A DNA stretch of 64,000 bases. Origin: Pseudomonas cichorii. Its GTDB lineage: Bacteria > Pseudomonadota > Gammaproteobacteria > Pseudomonadales > Pseudomonadaceae. Location: positions 62,001-126,000 of the forward strand of contig NZ_BLVZ01000017.1 in assembly GCF_015471405.1 (NCBI RefSeq), written 5' to 3'. Both the position numbers and the translations under genes were made by a program. The notes beneath the pieces were generated by a model. It was given only the letters and a program-made list of their open reading frames with translations, did no database searches and had not been told where the DNA came from. Shown here piece after piece: positions 9,355-17,764 of the stretch (position 1 is its first letter; the number at the start of each line of letters is the position of its first letter).

Positions 9355-10239
9355 ATGGATCGTATCGACTGCATGCGTACATTCGTTGCCACAGTGAACG
9401 CCAATGGCTTTGCAGCAGCGGCTCGTGTGCTGGATGTACCTCGCTCGAAAGTCAGCAAGCAGATCCAGGCTCTGGAAGAAAACCTGGGCGTGCAATTGCT
9501 GTTGCGGACGACGCGCAGCCTGCACCTGACCGAGGCGGGGGCCGAGTACTACGATGCCTGTCGTGAAGTGCTGGCGTCGCTGGATGAAGCCGAGCAGCGG
9601 GCGCGCAGTGGGCTGGGGGAAGTGCAGGGTGTACTGCGGGTCAACGCGCCCATGTCATTCGGGCTGTGCCGGCTGGGCCCATTGATTCCCAAATTCCATG
9701 AGCAACATCCCAAGGTGGAGTTGCAACTGGTGTTCAGCGACCAGCAGGTTGACCCGGTCAAGGGCGGCTTCGATGTGACCATCCGCATCGCCAGCCTCGC
9801 GGACTCTTCCATGGTCGCCCGCCATCTCGCCCCGGCGCCCCGCATGCTGGTGGCTTCACCCGCTTATCTGGCTCGTGAAGGAACCCCGCAAGTCCCCCGC
9901 GATCTGGCGGCGCATCAATGCCTGAACTATGGCTACCTGCAAAGCGGCGTCAGCCTGCAACTGAGCAATGGCAAGGAAACCCAGAAAGTCCATGTCACCG
10001 GCCCGCTGCATGCCAACAACGGCGACCTGTTGGCACAAGCGGCAGAAGCCGGCATGGGCATTGCCCTGCTTCCGACCTTCATTGTCGAAAAAGCCGTGGA
10101 GCAAGGACGACTGATCCCCGTGATGTGCGACTGGCAGGCCCCGCCGATCTCAATCAATGCGGTGTATCCGTCCGCCCGACGTGTGCCATTGAAGACACGG
10201 GCGTTCCTGGATTTTCTGGTGCATGAGTTGAGCGATTGA
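9355..10239 (+). CDS. LysR-family transcriptional regulator
   Basis: A 294-residue regulator with an N-terminal winged helix-turn-helix (residues 1-60: AAARVLDVPRSKVSKQIQAL, then LLLRTTRSLHLTEAG) and a periplasmic-binding-like effector domain (about 90-290). It belongs to the branch often found beside small oxidoreductase or hydrolase genes. It is divergent from the YcaC-like gene with about 160 bp between starts, so it probably controls that gene and itself. The inducer is unknown. Confidence 0.9.
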   Translation: MDRIDCMRTFVATVNANGFAAAARVLDVPRSKVSKQIQALEENLGVQLLLRTTRSLHLTEAGAEYYDACREVLASLDEAEQRARSGLGEVQGVLRVNAPMSFGLCRLGPLIPKFHEQHPKVELQLVFSDQQVDPVKGGFDVTIRIASLADSSMVARHLAPAPRMLVASPAYLAREGTPQVPRDLAAHQCLNYGYLQSGVSLQLSNGKETQKVHVTGPLHANNGDLLAQAAEAGMGIALLPTFIVEKAVEQGRLIPVMCDWQAPPISINAVYPSARRVPLKTRAFLDFLVHELSD

Positions 10240-10395
10240 GTTCGCCCAGAGCAGATGCAAGAGACGGTGCAACACGTCGTTTTATTGAATCGACTTATCC
10301 CTGCATAAACAGCAACTAAAAACTTGCTTCTTCAAGGCTTGGAACTGAACATGGCGCGCCGGCATTAAGCCATTACTTAGAGAAGGGAGTTGTAA

Positions 10396-11193
10396 ATGCG
10401 CACCGTTTCGCTGTTTCTGGGGTGGATATTTGGCGTACTGTTGATTTTTATTGGCCTCGTTTCGTTTGGCGGAAATGCGTTCGCAGCTTTGCTGATTCTG
10501 ATCTCTGGCGTGATTTGCCTTCCTGTTGTCAGAGGGAAAGTCCAGGCCAAAACAGGAAAGGTAATAAATGGTTGGGCGGTGGTCAGCGTCGTTTTTGTTT
10601 TGGCGACCACAGGCGTGATATTGGCCTCGAAAACACTGGAAAAAAGCATTGCTGAGAAAGGCTTTGTTTCTGCGCAAGAGTACCGTGAGGCTAAGGAAAA
10701 TGGAGCGACCACCAAGGAAGAGTGGGACAAGATAAAAGAAGGTGTCCATGCCCAAAAAGCGCTGCTAGAAGATGCCGCCAAAAAAGCAGCCCTGGCGAAA
10801 GAGCAGGCTGATAATGCCGTTGCTGAAAATGCGAAGAAAGAATCCGAAGCCAAAGAGCAGGCAGAAAAACAGGCGAAGGATAAAAGCGATGAGAAGTGCC
10901 GGCTTGATGTTACCTGCTGGGGTGAAAAGCATTTCGTGGCCGCATCCGTCTTCTGTAAGACCCCCATCGAGAAAATGGCGCAGTATGATTTCAAGTGGAC
11001 CGACGGGGTGCTGGAGCCAAAGTTCACCCGCTATAAGTGGGCGGATAGAGACCGTGGCGTGATTACTTACTTCGGCGACAAAATCCAGTTCCAGAATGGT
11101 TTTGGCGCGTTTCAGAATCACATGTACTCCTGTGACTACAACACCCTCACAGAACAAATCGTGAAAGTTAATGCCCATCCGGGAAGGCTGTAA
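10396..11193 (+). CDS. Membrane protein with coiled coil and C-terminal domain
   Basis: The 265-residue protein has two close transmembrane helices in the first 45 residues and another around 57-77, then a long Ala/Lys/Glu-rich coiled coil (about 100-165, with heptads such as KKAALAKEQADNAV). A Cys-containing folded domain follows (about 170-265), including CRLDVTCWGEKH and a second Cys pair at the end. An AAGGGAG ribosome site precedes the ATG. I do not recognise the C-terminal domain by name, although similar layouts occur in phage-like and plasmid membrane proteins. A terminator follows. Confidence 0.6.
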   Translation: MRTVSLFLGWIFGVLLIFIGLVSFGGNAFAALLILISGVICLPVVRGKVQAKTGKVINGWAVVSVVFVLATTGVILASKTLEKSIAEKGFVSAQEYREAKENGATTKEEWDKIKEGVHAQKALLEDAAKKAALAKEQADNAVAENAKKESEAKEQAEKQAKDKSDEKCRLDVTCWGEKHFVAASVFCKTPIEKMAQYDFKWTDGVLEPKFTRYKWADRDRGVITYFGDKIQFQNGFGAFQNHMYSCDYNTLTEQIVKVNAHPGRL

Positions 11194-11221
11194 TCTCGCT
11201 TCCTAGTGCAATAGCGGAAAA

Positions 11222-11250
11222 CACAAAGCCTGCCGAGTGCAGGTTTTGTG
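11222..11250 (+). terminator. Hairpin terminator
   Basis: CACAAAGCCTGC pairs with GCAGGTTTTGTG (12-bp stem with one G-T pair, 5-nt loop), 28 bp after the stop at 11193. The same kind of hairpin (ACAAAACCTGC core) recurs at 17485-17515, so this is a repeated Pseudomonas terminator type. Confidence 0.65.
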
Positions 11251-11370
11251 AGTCCCACTCAACGAATCGAAGAATCATCCAGCGAATGTACTAGGGCGGT
11301 TGTGGCGGATATCAGCGGTGAACTGATCACTGAATACGATGTCTTATAGCCACTTCGGAGTTTTGCCCTT

Positions 11371-11730
11371 ATGGAAAAAGTCATTCCTTTCAATATCGTG
11401 AATTCATTTGCCGCAGGAGCTGTTTGTCTGCTGTTGGCCATTCCGGGTGCGCACTCCTTCGCCAGCGAGCAGCCCATCGACCGTGGTTATGGGGCTTCTG
11501 AACCCTACAAGGGAAAGATGACTGTATACGGCTGCTACGCCGCACGAGCCTCCTCCATGCTGGGAGAGGAGTTCACCGCTGAAAACAGAAAAACCATAGA
11601 GAAACTCGCGCGCGCACGTGGCTCTCGTGTCGTTTCAAGTGGTGGACCCCGAGACCTGAGTTACAGCCCGCTCCGGCTGAATATCGAGGTCAACGGGCAG
11701 AACCGTATCGAGGATATTACCTGCGGATGA
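11371..11730 (+). CDS. Secreted peptidase-inhibitor I78-like protein
   Basis: The 119-residue product begins with a signal-like region: hydrophobic AAGAVCLLLAIPGAHS followed by a likely cleavage site near AHS-FA. The mature part has a first Cys (YGCYAARASSMLGEEF), then RVVSSGGPRDLSYSPLRLNIEV and a terminal DITCG, which matches the order of conserved features in the I78 (elastase/subtilisin inhibitor) family: Cys, Arg-rich strand, D-x-R-x-x-R-like segment, Asn, terminal CG. It would act in the periplasm or outside. The ribosome site is weak. Confidence 0.65.
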   Translation: MEKVIPFNIVNSFAAGAVCLLLAIPGAHSFASEQPIDRGYGASEPYKGKMTVYGCYAARASSMLGEEFTAENRKTIEKLARARGSRVVSSGGPRDLSYSPLRLNIEVNGQNRIEDITCG

Positions 11731-11748
11731 CCCTGCAGCATTCGCGAC

Positions 11749-12495
11749 CTAAAGCAAAACACTCCCCGTAATCGCTCTGTTTCGGGCCACTACATGCTCA
11801 TGGCTGAGCGTGCTTGTGGCCGACATGAACTCTTTCAACAAAGCCTCGCGATTCTGCGCAGCACTTTCCTTTGCGGCTGCGTCGAGGGAAAGCTTCAACT
11901 CCTCGACCGTCAATTCAGTGCAGTAACCCGGAGTGCCCGGTTGCTGACGCCAGGAGTCGATCAGGTTGCCCGAATCCAGCGCGTCGAACCCCGTCGCTTC
12001 CACCAGCTCCAGCGCGATTGCCTTTGCCTTGGCCTCATCTCCTGCAACAGGAAGGGCCAGGCGCGACGAGGCTCCGGCTGGTTGACCTTTATCCGTCAGG
12101 GTTTGCGCCAGCAGTGCATTCCACGCTTTCACAACCGGGCGACCAATCTGCTCGCTGACCCAGACGCTTTCCGGTTTGCCGCCTTCGATTTCCTCTATCG
12201 CGTCGTCGCGAAATGGATAGTAATTGGACGTGTCGATGACCACGACATCGGCAGGCACCTGGCTGAAAAGGCTCGCAAGGCCTCGATACTTCGCAAAAGG
12301 GATCGAGACGATAACGACATCCACGCCCGCAACCGCGTCTTCCTTGCTGACAGCACTGACACCGGCCTCACGGGCGAGGTCCTGAATGGAGTCTGGTCCC
12401 TTTGAGTTGGCGAGCTTTATCTCATGCCCGCTGGCAGCCAGCTTTCTGGCAATGGTCGCGCCAATGTTGCCTGCGCCGATAATTCCAATCTTCAT
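11749..12495 (-). CDS. NAD(P)-binding F420H2:NADP-type oxidoreductase
   Basis: The 248-residue product starts with a Rossmann motif (KIGIIGAGNIGATIARKLAASG) and the second-strand LANSKG, typical of the family named after NADPH-dependent F420 reductase (COG2085). Pseudomonas does not make F420, so the real substrate is probably another small molecule. IDTSNYYPFRD and KAWNALLA are further family marks. It lies 39 bp downstream of the MarR gene on the same strand, probably in one transcript under that repressor. Confidence 0.82.
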   Translation of the reverse strand: MKIGIIGAGNIGATIARKLAASGHEIKLANSKGPDSIQDLAREAGVSAVSKEDAVAGVDVVIVSIPFAKYRGLASLFSQVPADVVVIDTSNYYPFRDDAIEEIEGGKPESVWVSEQIGRPVVKAWNALLAQTLTDKGQPAGASSRLALPVAGDEAKAKAIALELVEATGFDALDSGNLIDSWRQQPGTPGYCTELTVEELKLSLDAAAKESAAQNREALLKEFMSATSTLSHEHVVARNRAITGSVLL

Positions 12496-12534
12496 CTATT
12501 CATCCTCTTCACAAGGGGGAAGGCGGCTCACCCT

Positions 12535-12978
12535 TTATTCACAGGCGGGCCGTGCGAAGTCGTTGAGCGTGTCGCGAAGTGCTTCCAGCCCGTTGTCGGT
12601 CAACTGGCAGGCAGTCTTGATCTTGTCGGTGACGGCCCACAGCTCTTCGCGCAGCGCTTCCCCGGCATCGGTCAGGGCGATCAGTACGCGACGTTCATCG
12701 TTGCGGTCACGGGTGCGAGTCACCATTCCTGCGGCCTCAAGACGCTTGAGGAGCGGGGTGATCGTTCCTGTATCCATCGCGAGCCGGTTGCCAAGGTCAC
12801 CCACGGTTCTGGGGGCGTCATTGAACAATTCCAGCATCACCAGATACTGGGGAAACGTCAGGCCCAATGGCTCAAGAAAGGGTTTGTGGAGACGGACCAT
12901 TCGGTTGGCTGCGCCATACAAGGCGAAGGACAGTTGAGTCCCCACTTCGCGACGTGTTGCTGATGTGCTCGCGGTCAT
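12535..12978 (-). CDS. MarR-family regulator, OhrR-like without the reactive Cys
   Basis: I use the ATG at 12978 (MTASTSATRREVG...), which gives 147 residues; an upstream start would add 15 poorly conserved residues. The sequence is very close to OhrR in layout: QLSFALYGAANRMVRLHKPFLEPLGLTFPQYLVML, then a winged helix (TPLLKRLEAAGMVTRTRD, DERRVLIALTDAG). In OhrR the third position of QLxFALY is the peroxide-sensing Cys; here it is Ser, so peroxide sensing by that residue is not possible. It heads a two-gene unit with the oxidoreductase. A palindrome lies just upstream. Confidence 0.88.
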   Translation of the reverse strand: MTASTSATRREVGTQLSFALYGAANRMVRLHKPFLEPLGLTFPQYLVMLELFNDAPRTVGDLGNRLAMDTGTITPLLKRLEAAGMVTRTRDRNDERRVLIALTDAGEALREELWAVTDKIKTACQLTDNGLEALRDTLNDFARPACE

Positions 12979-13000
12979 TACTTTATATAGCTCGCTACTA

Positions 13001-13014
13001 TCTAGTGTGCTAGA
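13001..13014. promoter_or_regulatory. Palindromic operator candidate for the MarR gene
   Basis: TCTAG-TGTG-CTAGA is a perfect 14-bp inverted repeat 22 bp before the MarR start, in an AT-rich stretch that probably holds the promoter. A smaller TAGC-TC-GCTA palindrome lies at 12988-12997. MarR proteins usually bind such sites to repress themselves. Confidence 0.5.
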
Positions 13015-13130
13015 CAATATCATGATCGAATGAGCGAAGTAAGCTGCCGGATGGAAGAATTAAGGATGAAGAGGGAGATCCAAAAAATGATGTGCTCGCC
13101 AGCAATCTGCACTGGCGAGCACTTTCGCGC

Positions 13131-14222
13131 TTACTCTGCCCGGCGCACCTGCTCCTCGATGGCCTTGCCCAGCGTAACGGTCGAACCCGTACCGCCCAGA
13201 TCCGGCGTCAATGGCGCATGCTCCGGCCCTTGCGCCAGCACGGCTTCAATCGCCGACAGTACGGCGGCCCCGGCCTCTGCATGGCCGAAATGCTCCAGCA
13301 TCATGCCGCCGCACCAGATCTGCCCGATCGGGTTGGCGATGCCCTTGCCTGCAATGTCCGGCGCCGAACCATGCACCGGCTCGAAGAGGCTGGGGAACGT
13401 CCGGTCCGGGTTGATATTGGCCGAAGGCGCAATGCCGATGGTTCCGGTACAGGCCGGCCCCAGATCGGAAAGGATGTCACCGAACAGGTTGCTGGCCACC
13501 ACCACATCGAAGCGGTCTGGATGCAGCACAAAATGCGCCGTGAGAATGTCGATGTGATATTTGTCGACCAGCACTTCGGGGTACTGCTTGCCCATCTCCA
13601 CGACGCGGCCGTCCCAGTACGGCATGGTGATAGCGATGCCGTTGGACTTGGTGGCTGAAGTCAGATGCTTCTTGGGGCGACTCTGCGCCAGGTCGTAAGC
13701 GTACTTGAGGATGCGGTCGACGCCGACGCGCGTCATCACCGTCTCCTGGATTACGACCTCCCGCTCGGTGCCCGCAAACATGGTGCCGCCGACGCTGGAA
13801 TATTCGCCCTCGGTATTTTCCCGCACCACATAAAAGTCGATATCCCCCGGCTTGCGACCGGCCAGTGGCGCTTTCACGCCGGGCATCAGGCGACATGGGC
13901 GCAGGTTCACGTATTGATCGAAATCGCGGCGAAACTTCAGCAAGGAATCCCACAGTGAGATGTGGTCCGGTACGACATCCGGCCAGCCGACTGCGCCAAA
14001 GTAAATCGCGTCGTATTGCTTGAGGGTTTCAAACCAGTCATCCGGCATCATCTTGCCGTGCTCAAGGTAATAGTCGGCGCTGGCGAAATCGAACCAGTCC
14101 CATTGCAGACCTATCCCGAATTTCTCTGCGACGGCGTCCATGACGCGGACGCCTTCGGGCATCACTTCCTTGCCAATACCGTCTCCGGGAATGACGGCGA
14201 TCTTGTAATTGTATTGAGTCAT
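13131..14222 (-). CDS. Tartrate / D-malate dehydrogenase (decarboxylating)
   Basis: A 363-residue member of the isocitrate/isopropylmalate dehydrogenase family, TtuC/DmlA/YeaU branch. It oxidises and decarboxylates D-malate or tartrate with NAD+. Visible marks: AVIPGDGIGKEVMPEG, the substrate Arg segment LRPCRLMPGV, VRENTEGEYS, the metal-binding Asp in SNLFGDILSDLGPACTG, and FEPVHGSAPDIAGKGIANP. The divergent LysR gene at about 14310 is the likely activator, as in dmlA-dmlR. Whether tartrate or D-malate is the main substrate cannot be told from sequence. Confidence 0.9.
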   Translation of the reverse strand: MTQYNYKIAVIPGDGIGKEVMPEGVRVMDAVAEKFGIGLQWDWFDFASADYYLEHGKMMPDDWFETLKQYDAIYFGAVGWPDVVPDHISLWDSLLKFRRDFDQYVNLRPCRLMPGVKAPLAGRKPGDIDFYVVRENTEGEYSSVGGTMFAGTEREVVIQETVMTRVGVDRILKYAYDLAQSRPKKHLTSATKSNGIAITMPYWDGRVVEMGKQYPEVLVDKYHIDILTAHFVLHPDRFDVVVASNLFGDILSDLGPACTGTIGIAPSANINPDRTFPSLFEPVHGSAPDIAGKGIANPIGQIWCGGMMLEHFGHAEAGAAVLSAIEAVLAQGPEHAPLTPDLGGTGSTVTLGKAIEEQVRRAE

Positions 14223-14309
14223 GGCATCGGGTCTCGTGCTTGTCAGGTGGTACGCTCCAGTGTATTGATTCGTCCATCAAGCACAATTTGGCTTACGGGA
14301 AATCCATTC

Positions 14310-15227
14310 TTGAATTCAAGTAAAGAGTTGGCCACCAACACCGATGACCTCAGCTTCTTCAACCGCGTGGCAACCCACGGCAGCCTGACCGCCGTGGCCC
14401 GAGAGCTGGGCCTGTCGCTGCCCGCCGTCAGCAAGCGCCTGACCCAGCTTGAACAACGCCTGGGCGTGCAACTGATCCGCCGCACCACCCGCAGGCTGGA
14501 CCTGACTCCTGAAGGCGTGATCTATCTGGAAGGTGCCCGGCCGATCCTGCGCCAACTGGAAGAACTGGAAAGCGCCCTCGACAACCGCCAGCCGGTGCTG
14601 CGAGGCAAGTTGAGCATCAATGCATCGTTCGGCTTTGGCCGACGCCATATCGCGCCCCTGCTGTCCGGGTTCGCCGCCCAGCACCCGCACCTGGAACTGT
14701 CGCTGCAACTCTCCAGCCTGCCGGTCAACCTGCTGGATGCGGGGATCGACATCGACATCCGCGTGGGCGAGCCGCCCGACTCACGCCTGATCGCCCACCA
14801 CGTACTCGACAACCCCCGCATCCTCTGCGCCTCACCTGCTTACCTCGAACGCGCAGGCACACCCCAGGACGTCGCCGACCTCGCGCAACACAACTGCATC
14901 GTGCTCAAACAATACGGAAGCGACTACGCCATCTGGCGCTTCACCCGCGACGGCCGCGAATACAGCCAGAAAGTCACCGGCACCCTGTCCAGCAACGACG
15001 GCGAAGTCGCCATGCGCCTGGCCCTGGACGGCCACGGCCTGATCCTCCGCTCCCGCTGGGATGCCCAGCAACACCTCGCCCGGGGGGAACTGGTTGCAGT
15101 GCTGCCCGAGTACCACGCGCCGAGAGCGGATGTGTATGTGGTTTATCAGCATCGCCAGCACGTGCCGCAGCGGATATCGGCGTTTACGCGGTTTTTGGCG
15201 AAGAATCTGGGAGAAAGGTTTTTGTAG
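14310..15227 (+). CDS. LysR-family regulator, DmlR-like
   Basis: The DNA-binding domain is complete (DLSFFNRVATHGSLTAVARE, LSLPAVSKRLTQLEQRLGVQLIRRTTRRLDLTPEG), followed by a substrate-binding domain ending in HVPQRISAFTRFLAKNLGE. No ATG lies at the right place; the best start is TTG at 14310 (305 residues), with TTG at 14328 as an alternative. A longer open frame runs back to 13962 but that part overlaps the divergent dehydrogenase and is not real. Its position suggests it controls the dehydrogenase. Confidence 0.85.
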   Translation: MNSSKELATNTDDLSFFNRVATHGSLTAVARELGLSLPAVSKRLTQLEQRLGVQLIRRTTRRLDLTPEGVIYLEGARPILRQLEELESALDNRQPVLRGKLSINASFGFGRRHIAPLLSGFAAQHPHLELSLQLSSLPVNLLDAGIDIDIRVGEPPDSRLIAHHVLDNPRILCASPAYLERAGTPQDVADLAQHNCIVLKQYGSDYAIWRFTRDGREYSQKVTGTLSSNDGEVAMRLALDGHGLILRSRWDAQQHLARGELVAVLPEYHAPRADVYVVYQHRQHVPQRISAFTRFLAKNLGERFL

Positions 15228-15228
15228 G

Positions 15229-15513
15229 ACCGGATTTCACGGGCGCAAGCGATCGGGATTTTCTCGGAAACTTCGTTCAAGGGACAGAGACGGGGCTGGC
15301 TGGTGAGGAGGGCGGAGGCTGCTCCAATATGCTGGGCAGTGACTTCAGGCCATTCCGGTATGACTGCAAGCAGATGATGGAGTATTCGCACTGGTCTACA
15401 GCGCCAGGCAGCAGGCAATTTCGCATGCGTCAGTTCTACGATACCTATCGCGTCGAGGAAAAAGTCGCACCACTGGCGCGACAATTTTCTTGGTCGCATA
15501 ACCTGATCATCTT
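15229..15513 (+). pseudogene. Decayed YhcG/DUF1016 nuclease fragment, copy A
   Basis: From 15425 the frame reads MRQFYDTYRVEEKVAPLARQ then FSWSHNLIIF, which is the conserved middle of the DUF1016 N-terminal region of YhcG-type PD-(D/E)XK proteins. It stops being recognisable right where the next gene's stop codon lies. The preceding 200 bases share the block GACCGGATTTCA(C/G)GGGCGCAAGCG with copy B at 17983, so both are remains of one gene. The nuclease part is absent here. Confidence 0.65.
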
Positions 15514-15514
15514 C

Positions 15515-16111
15515 TTATTGCGCAGCCGTACAGCTCTTGGCTGCAGCCTGAAGCGCCTTGGCGTAATCTACGTAGATATCCGGATCATAGGGTTCAATCG
15601 TCACGGTGAATTCAGACTTTCCGCCGAGGCCGATTGCTTGGTCTACCTCTACAGCCCATGACCGGCCAGCGTGTTGGGCAACCAGATAGAAAGCATGGGC
15701 ATTCAAGTCGCTGTTTTCATCCAGTGCGGAGTAGAGGTAACGGAGGTTTTTATACCAGCCGCGAGTACCCGTTATGGCTTTCAATGCTTCCTTGGCAGGC
15801 TGCTCGTCTGCTTCTTCCAGAAGTGCATTCCCAATGGTGAGTTTTCCGGCATTCTCCAGCTCGGAGAATGGCACCGGCAGCGGCTCACGACTGACCAGCC
15901 GTGAATACTCACAGTCGAACACCCATCGACCGGTCTTCACGTAATCGTCAGCATAAATCACGACACCGTTACCCAAATCCGTTTTGTATACGCTCATCAT
16001 CACCTTGAACCCGTAGTAGCTCGCGACCAGTAGTAGCGGCAAGAAAATGGCTGTTGCAATCCAGAAGACCTTACTTCGGTAGAAACTCAAAGTAGCCTCC
16101 TGGTACGCCAA
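15515..16111 (-). CDS. Membrane-anchored candidate immunity protein
   Basis: The 198-residue protein has one N-terminal transmembrane helix (about residues 15-37, VFWIATAIFLPLLLVASYYG) and a periplasmic-type soluble domain. The start appears to be TTG (no ATG at a sensible place), and its first 41 bases overlap the end of the PAAR gene, so the two are translationally linked. Position directly after a PAAR effector, small size and one membrane anchor are typical of immunity proteins against periplasm-acting toxins. The family is not recognised; the immunity role is inferred from context. Confidence 0.6.
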   Translation of the reverse strand: MAYQEATLSFYRSKVFWIATAIFLPLLLVASYYGFKVMMSVYKTDLGNGVVIYADDYVKTGRWVFDCEYSRLVSREPLPVPFSELENAGKLTIGNALLEEADEQPAKEALKAITGTRGWYKNLRYLYSALDENSDLNAHAFYLVAQHAGRSWAVEVDQAIGLGGKSEFTVTIEPYDPDIYVDYAKALQAAAKSCTAAQ

Positions 16112-17339
16112 TGGGGGTGTCGCCAGAAATCACTGGGTTAATTGCCCCCATGGTCTGGTAGGTGAACTTGAATTTTCGGTGATGCATACTTCTCTCATCC
16201 TTCAGTGTGTTCCACTTCCTGCACCACGGATTGTCCGACGTGCCAGTGCTAATGCCGCACAGCTTGCCTAACTGGCGCTCTTCAAACGAACCCCAGGTAT
16301 TCTTGTAGTCCGAGCGCCGGATGAAAGCGCGTACCTTGATCTGTAAATGATCCGCCAGCAATTGCGCCAAACTCTCGTTGGTCTGCGGGAAAAACTGGAT
16401 GCCATCTTCTATACGGTACTCGGAGAGGTTGCCCATGCCAGTTCGACAGGCATAGCTGTCAATTTGCGCCGCGCTGGAGAATGCCAGGACAGAAATATCT
16501 TTGTAATTCAGCACATCAAGAGACATCTGCGGGTCTTCGACGAGTTGATAGCCGAAGGCAATCCGTTGAGGCACGCCATGGCTAAACAGCGACAGGTGTT
16601 CGATGGGTGATTGATTCCGGTCTTTGCCGCGATTCAAGTATTCAATCAGCTCCTTGGCATTCGCCACGCTGACATAGCCCGCTCCATAGGCCTTGGCAGA
16701 GTTGCGTGCTGCGCTAAGCATCTCGGTGCTATATGACGGGGTGAACACTATCAGCGTCCGTGTCAGGTCGCTTTTGTTGCGTTTGAACCCGGCAAGTTCA
16801 CTCACGGCCTGGCCGATAAACATCATCTTGTTGCCCGAGCCAGTGTCGTGCTGGCTGCCGGCAACGGCGATCAACTCTGGAGTCAAAGACTCCTTGGCGA
16901 CTGTTGAGGATGATCTTCCCGGTTGTACCAGAGCGCCTGACAGCAAAGCACGCTGTTGTAGGTGCGGATCGGCCAGCAGTTCGGCCATTAGCTGATCATC
17001 CACAGAACCATCCGGGCGCACGGCTCCGAGCTTGGCAAAGTCAATGATGGCCTGAGCTGTCGTACCACCATACTGAAAGCCGCCGAAGGTATCTGAACTG
17101 CCTGAGATTATGGTGCCGCCATGGCTGGTGGGGCTGCCCAGATAAGCCAGCGGTCGATAGTCAACGATGATGGAGGCAAAGCCTGTAGTGATTACGGCAC
17201 CGCAACCACAAACATCACCTACTCGGGCTGCACCCAGGAAGTTGATTCGGGTGTCGGGTGATGCAGAAACGATAGGCGATGTGCCGTGGCCCGGGATGGG
17301 ACAGAGGTGCATATCGCCAAGACGAGCTGTTGGAGTCAT
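16071..17339 (-). CDS. PAAR-domain effector with candidate caspase-like toxin domain
   Basis: The true start is the ATG giving MTPTARLGDMHLCPIPGHG, with AAGGAAT upstream; the longer open frame is not coding. Residues 1-82 are a PAAR domain, the sharp tip of the type VI secretion spike, with GHGTSPI, GAARVGD and SPTSHGG. After a linker, residues about 170-422 form a domain I cannot match by name. It has hydrophobic strand plus SHG (HLSLFSHG, His254) and about 44 residues later SYACRTG (Cys298), the His/Cys spacing of caspase-like (CHAT, DUF4347) folds. Six other Cys are scattered. The 422-residue protein is probably delivered by VgrG; no T6SS core genes are in the window. Confidence 0.8.
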   Translation of the reverse strand: MTPTARLGDMHLCPIPGHGTSPIVSASPDTRINFLGAARVGDVCGCGAVITTGFASIIVDYRPLAYLGSPTSHGGTIISGSSDTFGGFQYGGTTAQAIIDFAKLGAVRPDGSVDDQLMAELLADPHLQQRALLSGALVQPGRSSSTVAKESLTPELIAVAGSQHDTGSGNKMMFIGQAVSELAGFKRNKSDLTRTLIVFTPSYSTEMLSAARNSAKAYGAGYVSVANAKELIEYLNRGKDRNQSPIEHLSLFSHGVPQRIAFGYQLVEDPQMSLDVLNYKDISVLAFSSAAQIDSYACRTGMGNLSEYRIEDGIQFFPQTNESLAQLLADHLQIKVRAFIRRSDYKNTWGSFEERQLGKLCGISTGTSDNPWCRKWNTLKDERSMHHRKFKFTYQTMGAINPVISGDTPIGVPGGYFEFLPK

Positions 17340-17484
17340 ACCATTCCTTGGTGACAGTCGAAGTGGGGCGAGACTATAACTGCTTTGAGTTGCGCAACTT
17401 TTTGCGCAGTCTGGCTGGAGGGCATGCCCCGCAAGGCGTAGAGGTCTTTTCAATAATAATGTGTTGGAGATTTTTCCAGCGAAA

Positions 17485-17515
17485 TTACAAAACCTGCGCA
17501 ATGCAGGTTTTGTAA
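17485..17515 (-). terminator. Hairpin terminator
   Basis: TTACAAAACCTGC and GCAGGTTTTGTAA form a perfect 13-bp stem with a 5-nt loop. It lies 8 bp after the stop of the DUF6124 gene on the minus strand, so it ends that transcript and separates it from the PAAR gene. The same stem core occurs at 11222-11250. Confidence 0.7.
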
Positions 17516-17523
17516 TCCACACA

Positions 17524-17751
17524 TCAACGAACCGAAAGATCTTCCAGCGAACGATCAACCTCAGCCTTGGCCATCTCCACCAGATGGACGACAGACAAGG
17601 CCAGATGCCGATGCGAACCACTCAAGCGGTCGCCGCTCTCATAGGCTGTGGCAGCGGCACAACTCAATAGCTCGGAAGCACGCACGAGAGCATCTTCAAG
17701 GTAGCGAGGGGAGAGGTGACAGGGTGGATCTGGTGTGATCTTGAGCATCAT
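17524..17751 (-). CDS. DUF6124/DUF3077-family small protein
   Basis: The 75-residue product begins MMLKITPDPP and continues with two helices, EDALVRASELLSCAAATAYESG and SHRHLALSVVHLVEMAKAEVDRSLEDL. This matches a very common Pseudomonas small-protein family (K-x-TPDPP start, SHR...L..LVELA middle) with no known function. A strong GGAG site precedes the ATGATG start. It has its own terminator and a structured upstream region. Confidence 0.75.
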   Translation of the reverse strand: MMLKITPDPPCHLSPRYLEDALVRASELLSCAAATAYESGDRLSGSHRHLALSVVHLVEMAKAEVDRSLEDLSVR

Positions 17752-17764
17752 GTAACTCCAGTCA

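Noticed and set aside
13962..14309. N-terminal extension of the LysR gene
   Set aside because: It overlaps the divergent dehydrogenase in antisense and the LysR domain starts only after 14310.
17340..17621. 94-residue extension of the PAAR protein
   Set aside because: The PAAR domain begins at the ATG at 17339, which has a good ribosome site; the extension overlaps the terminator and the DUF6124 gene.
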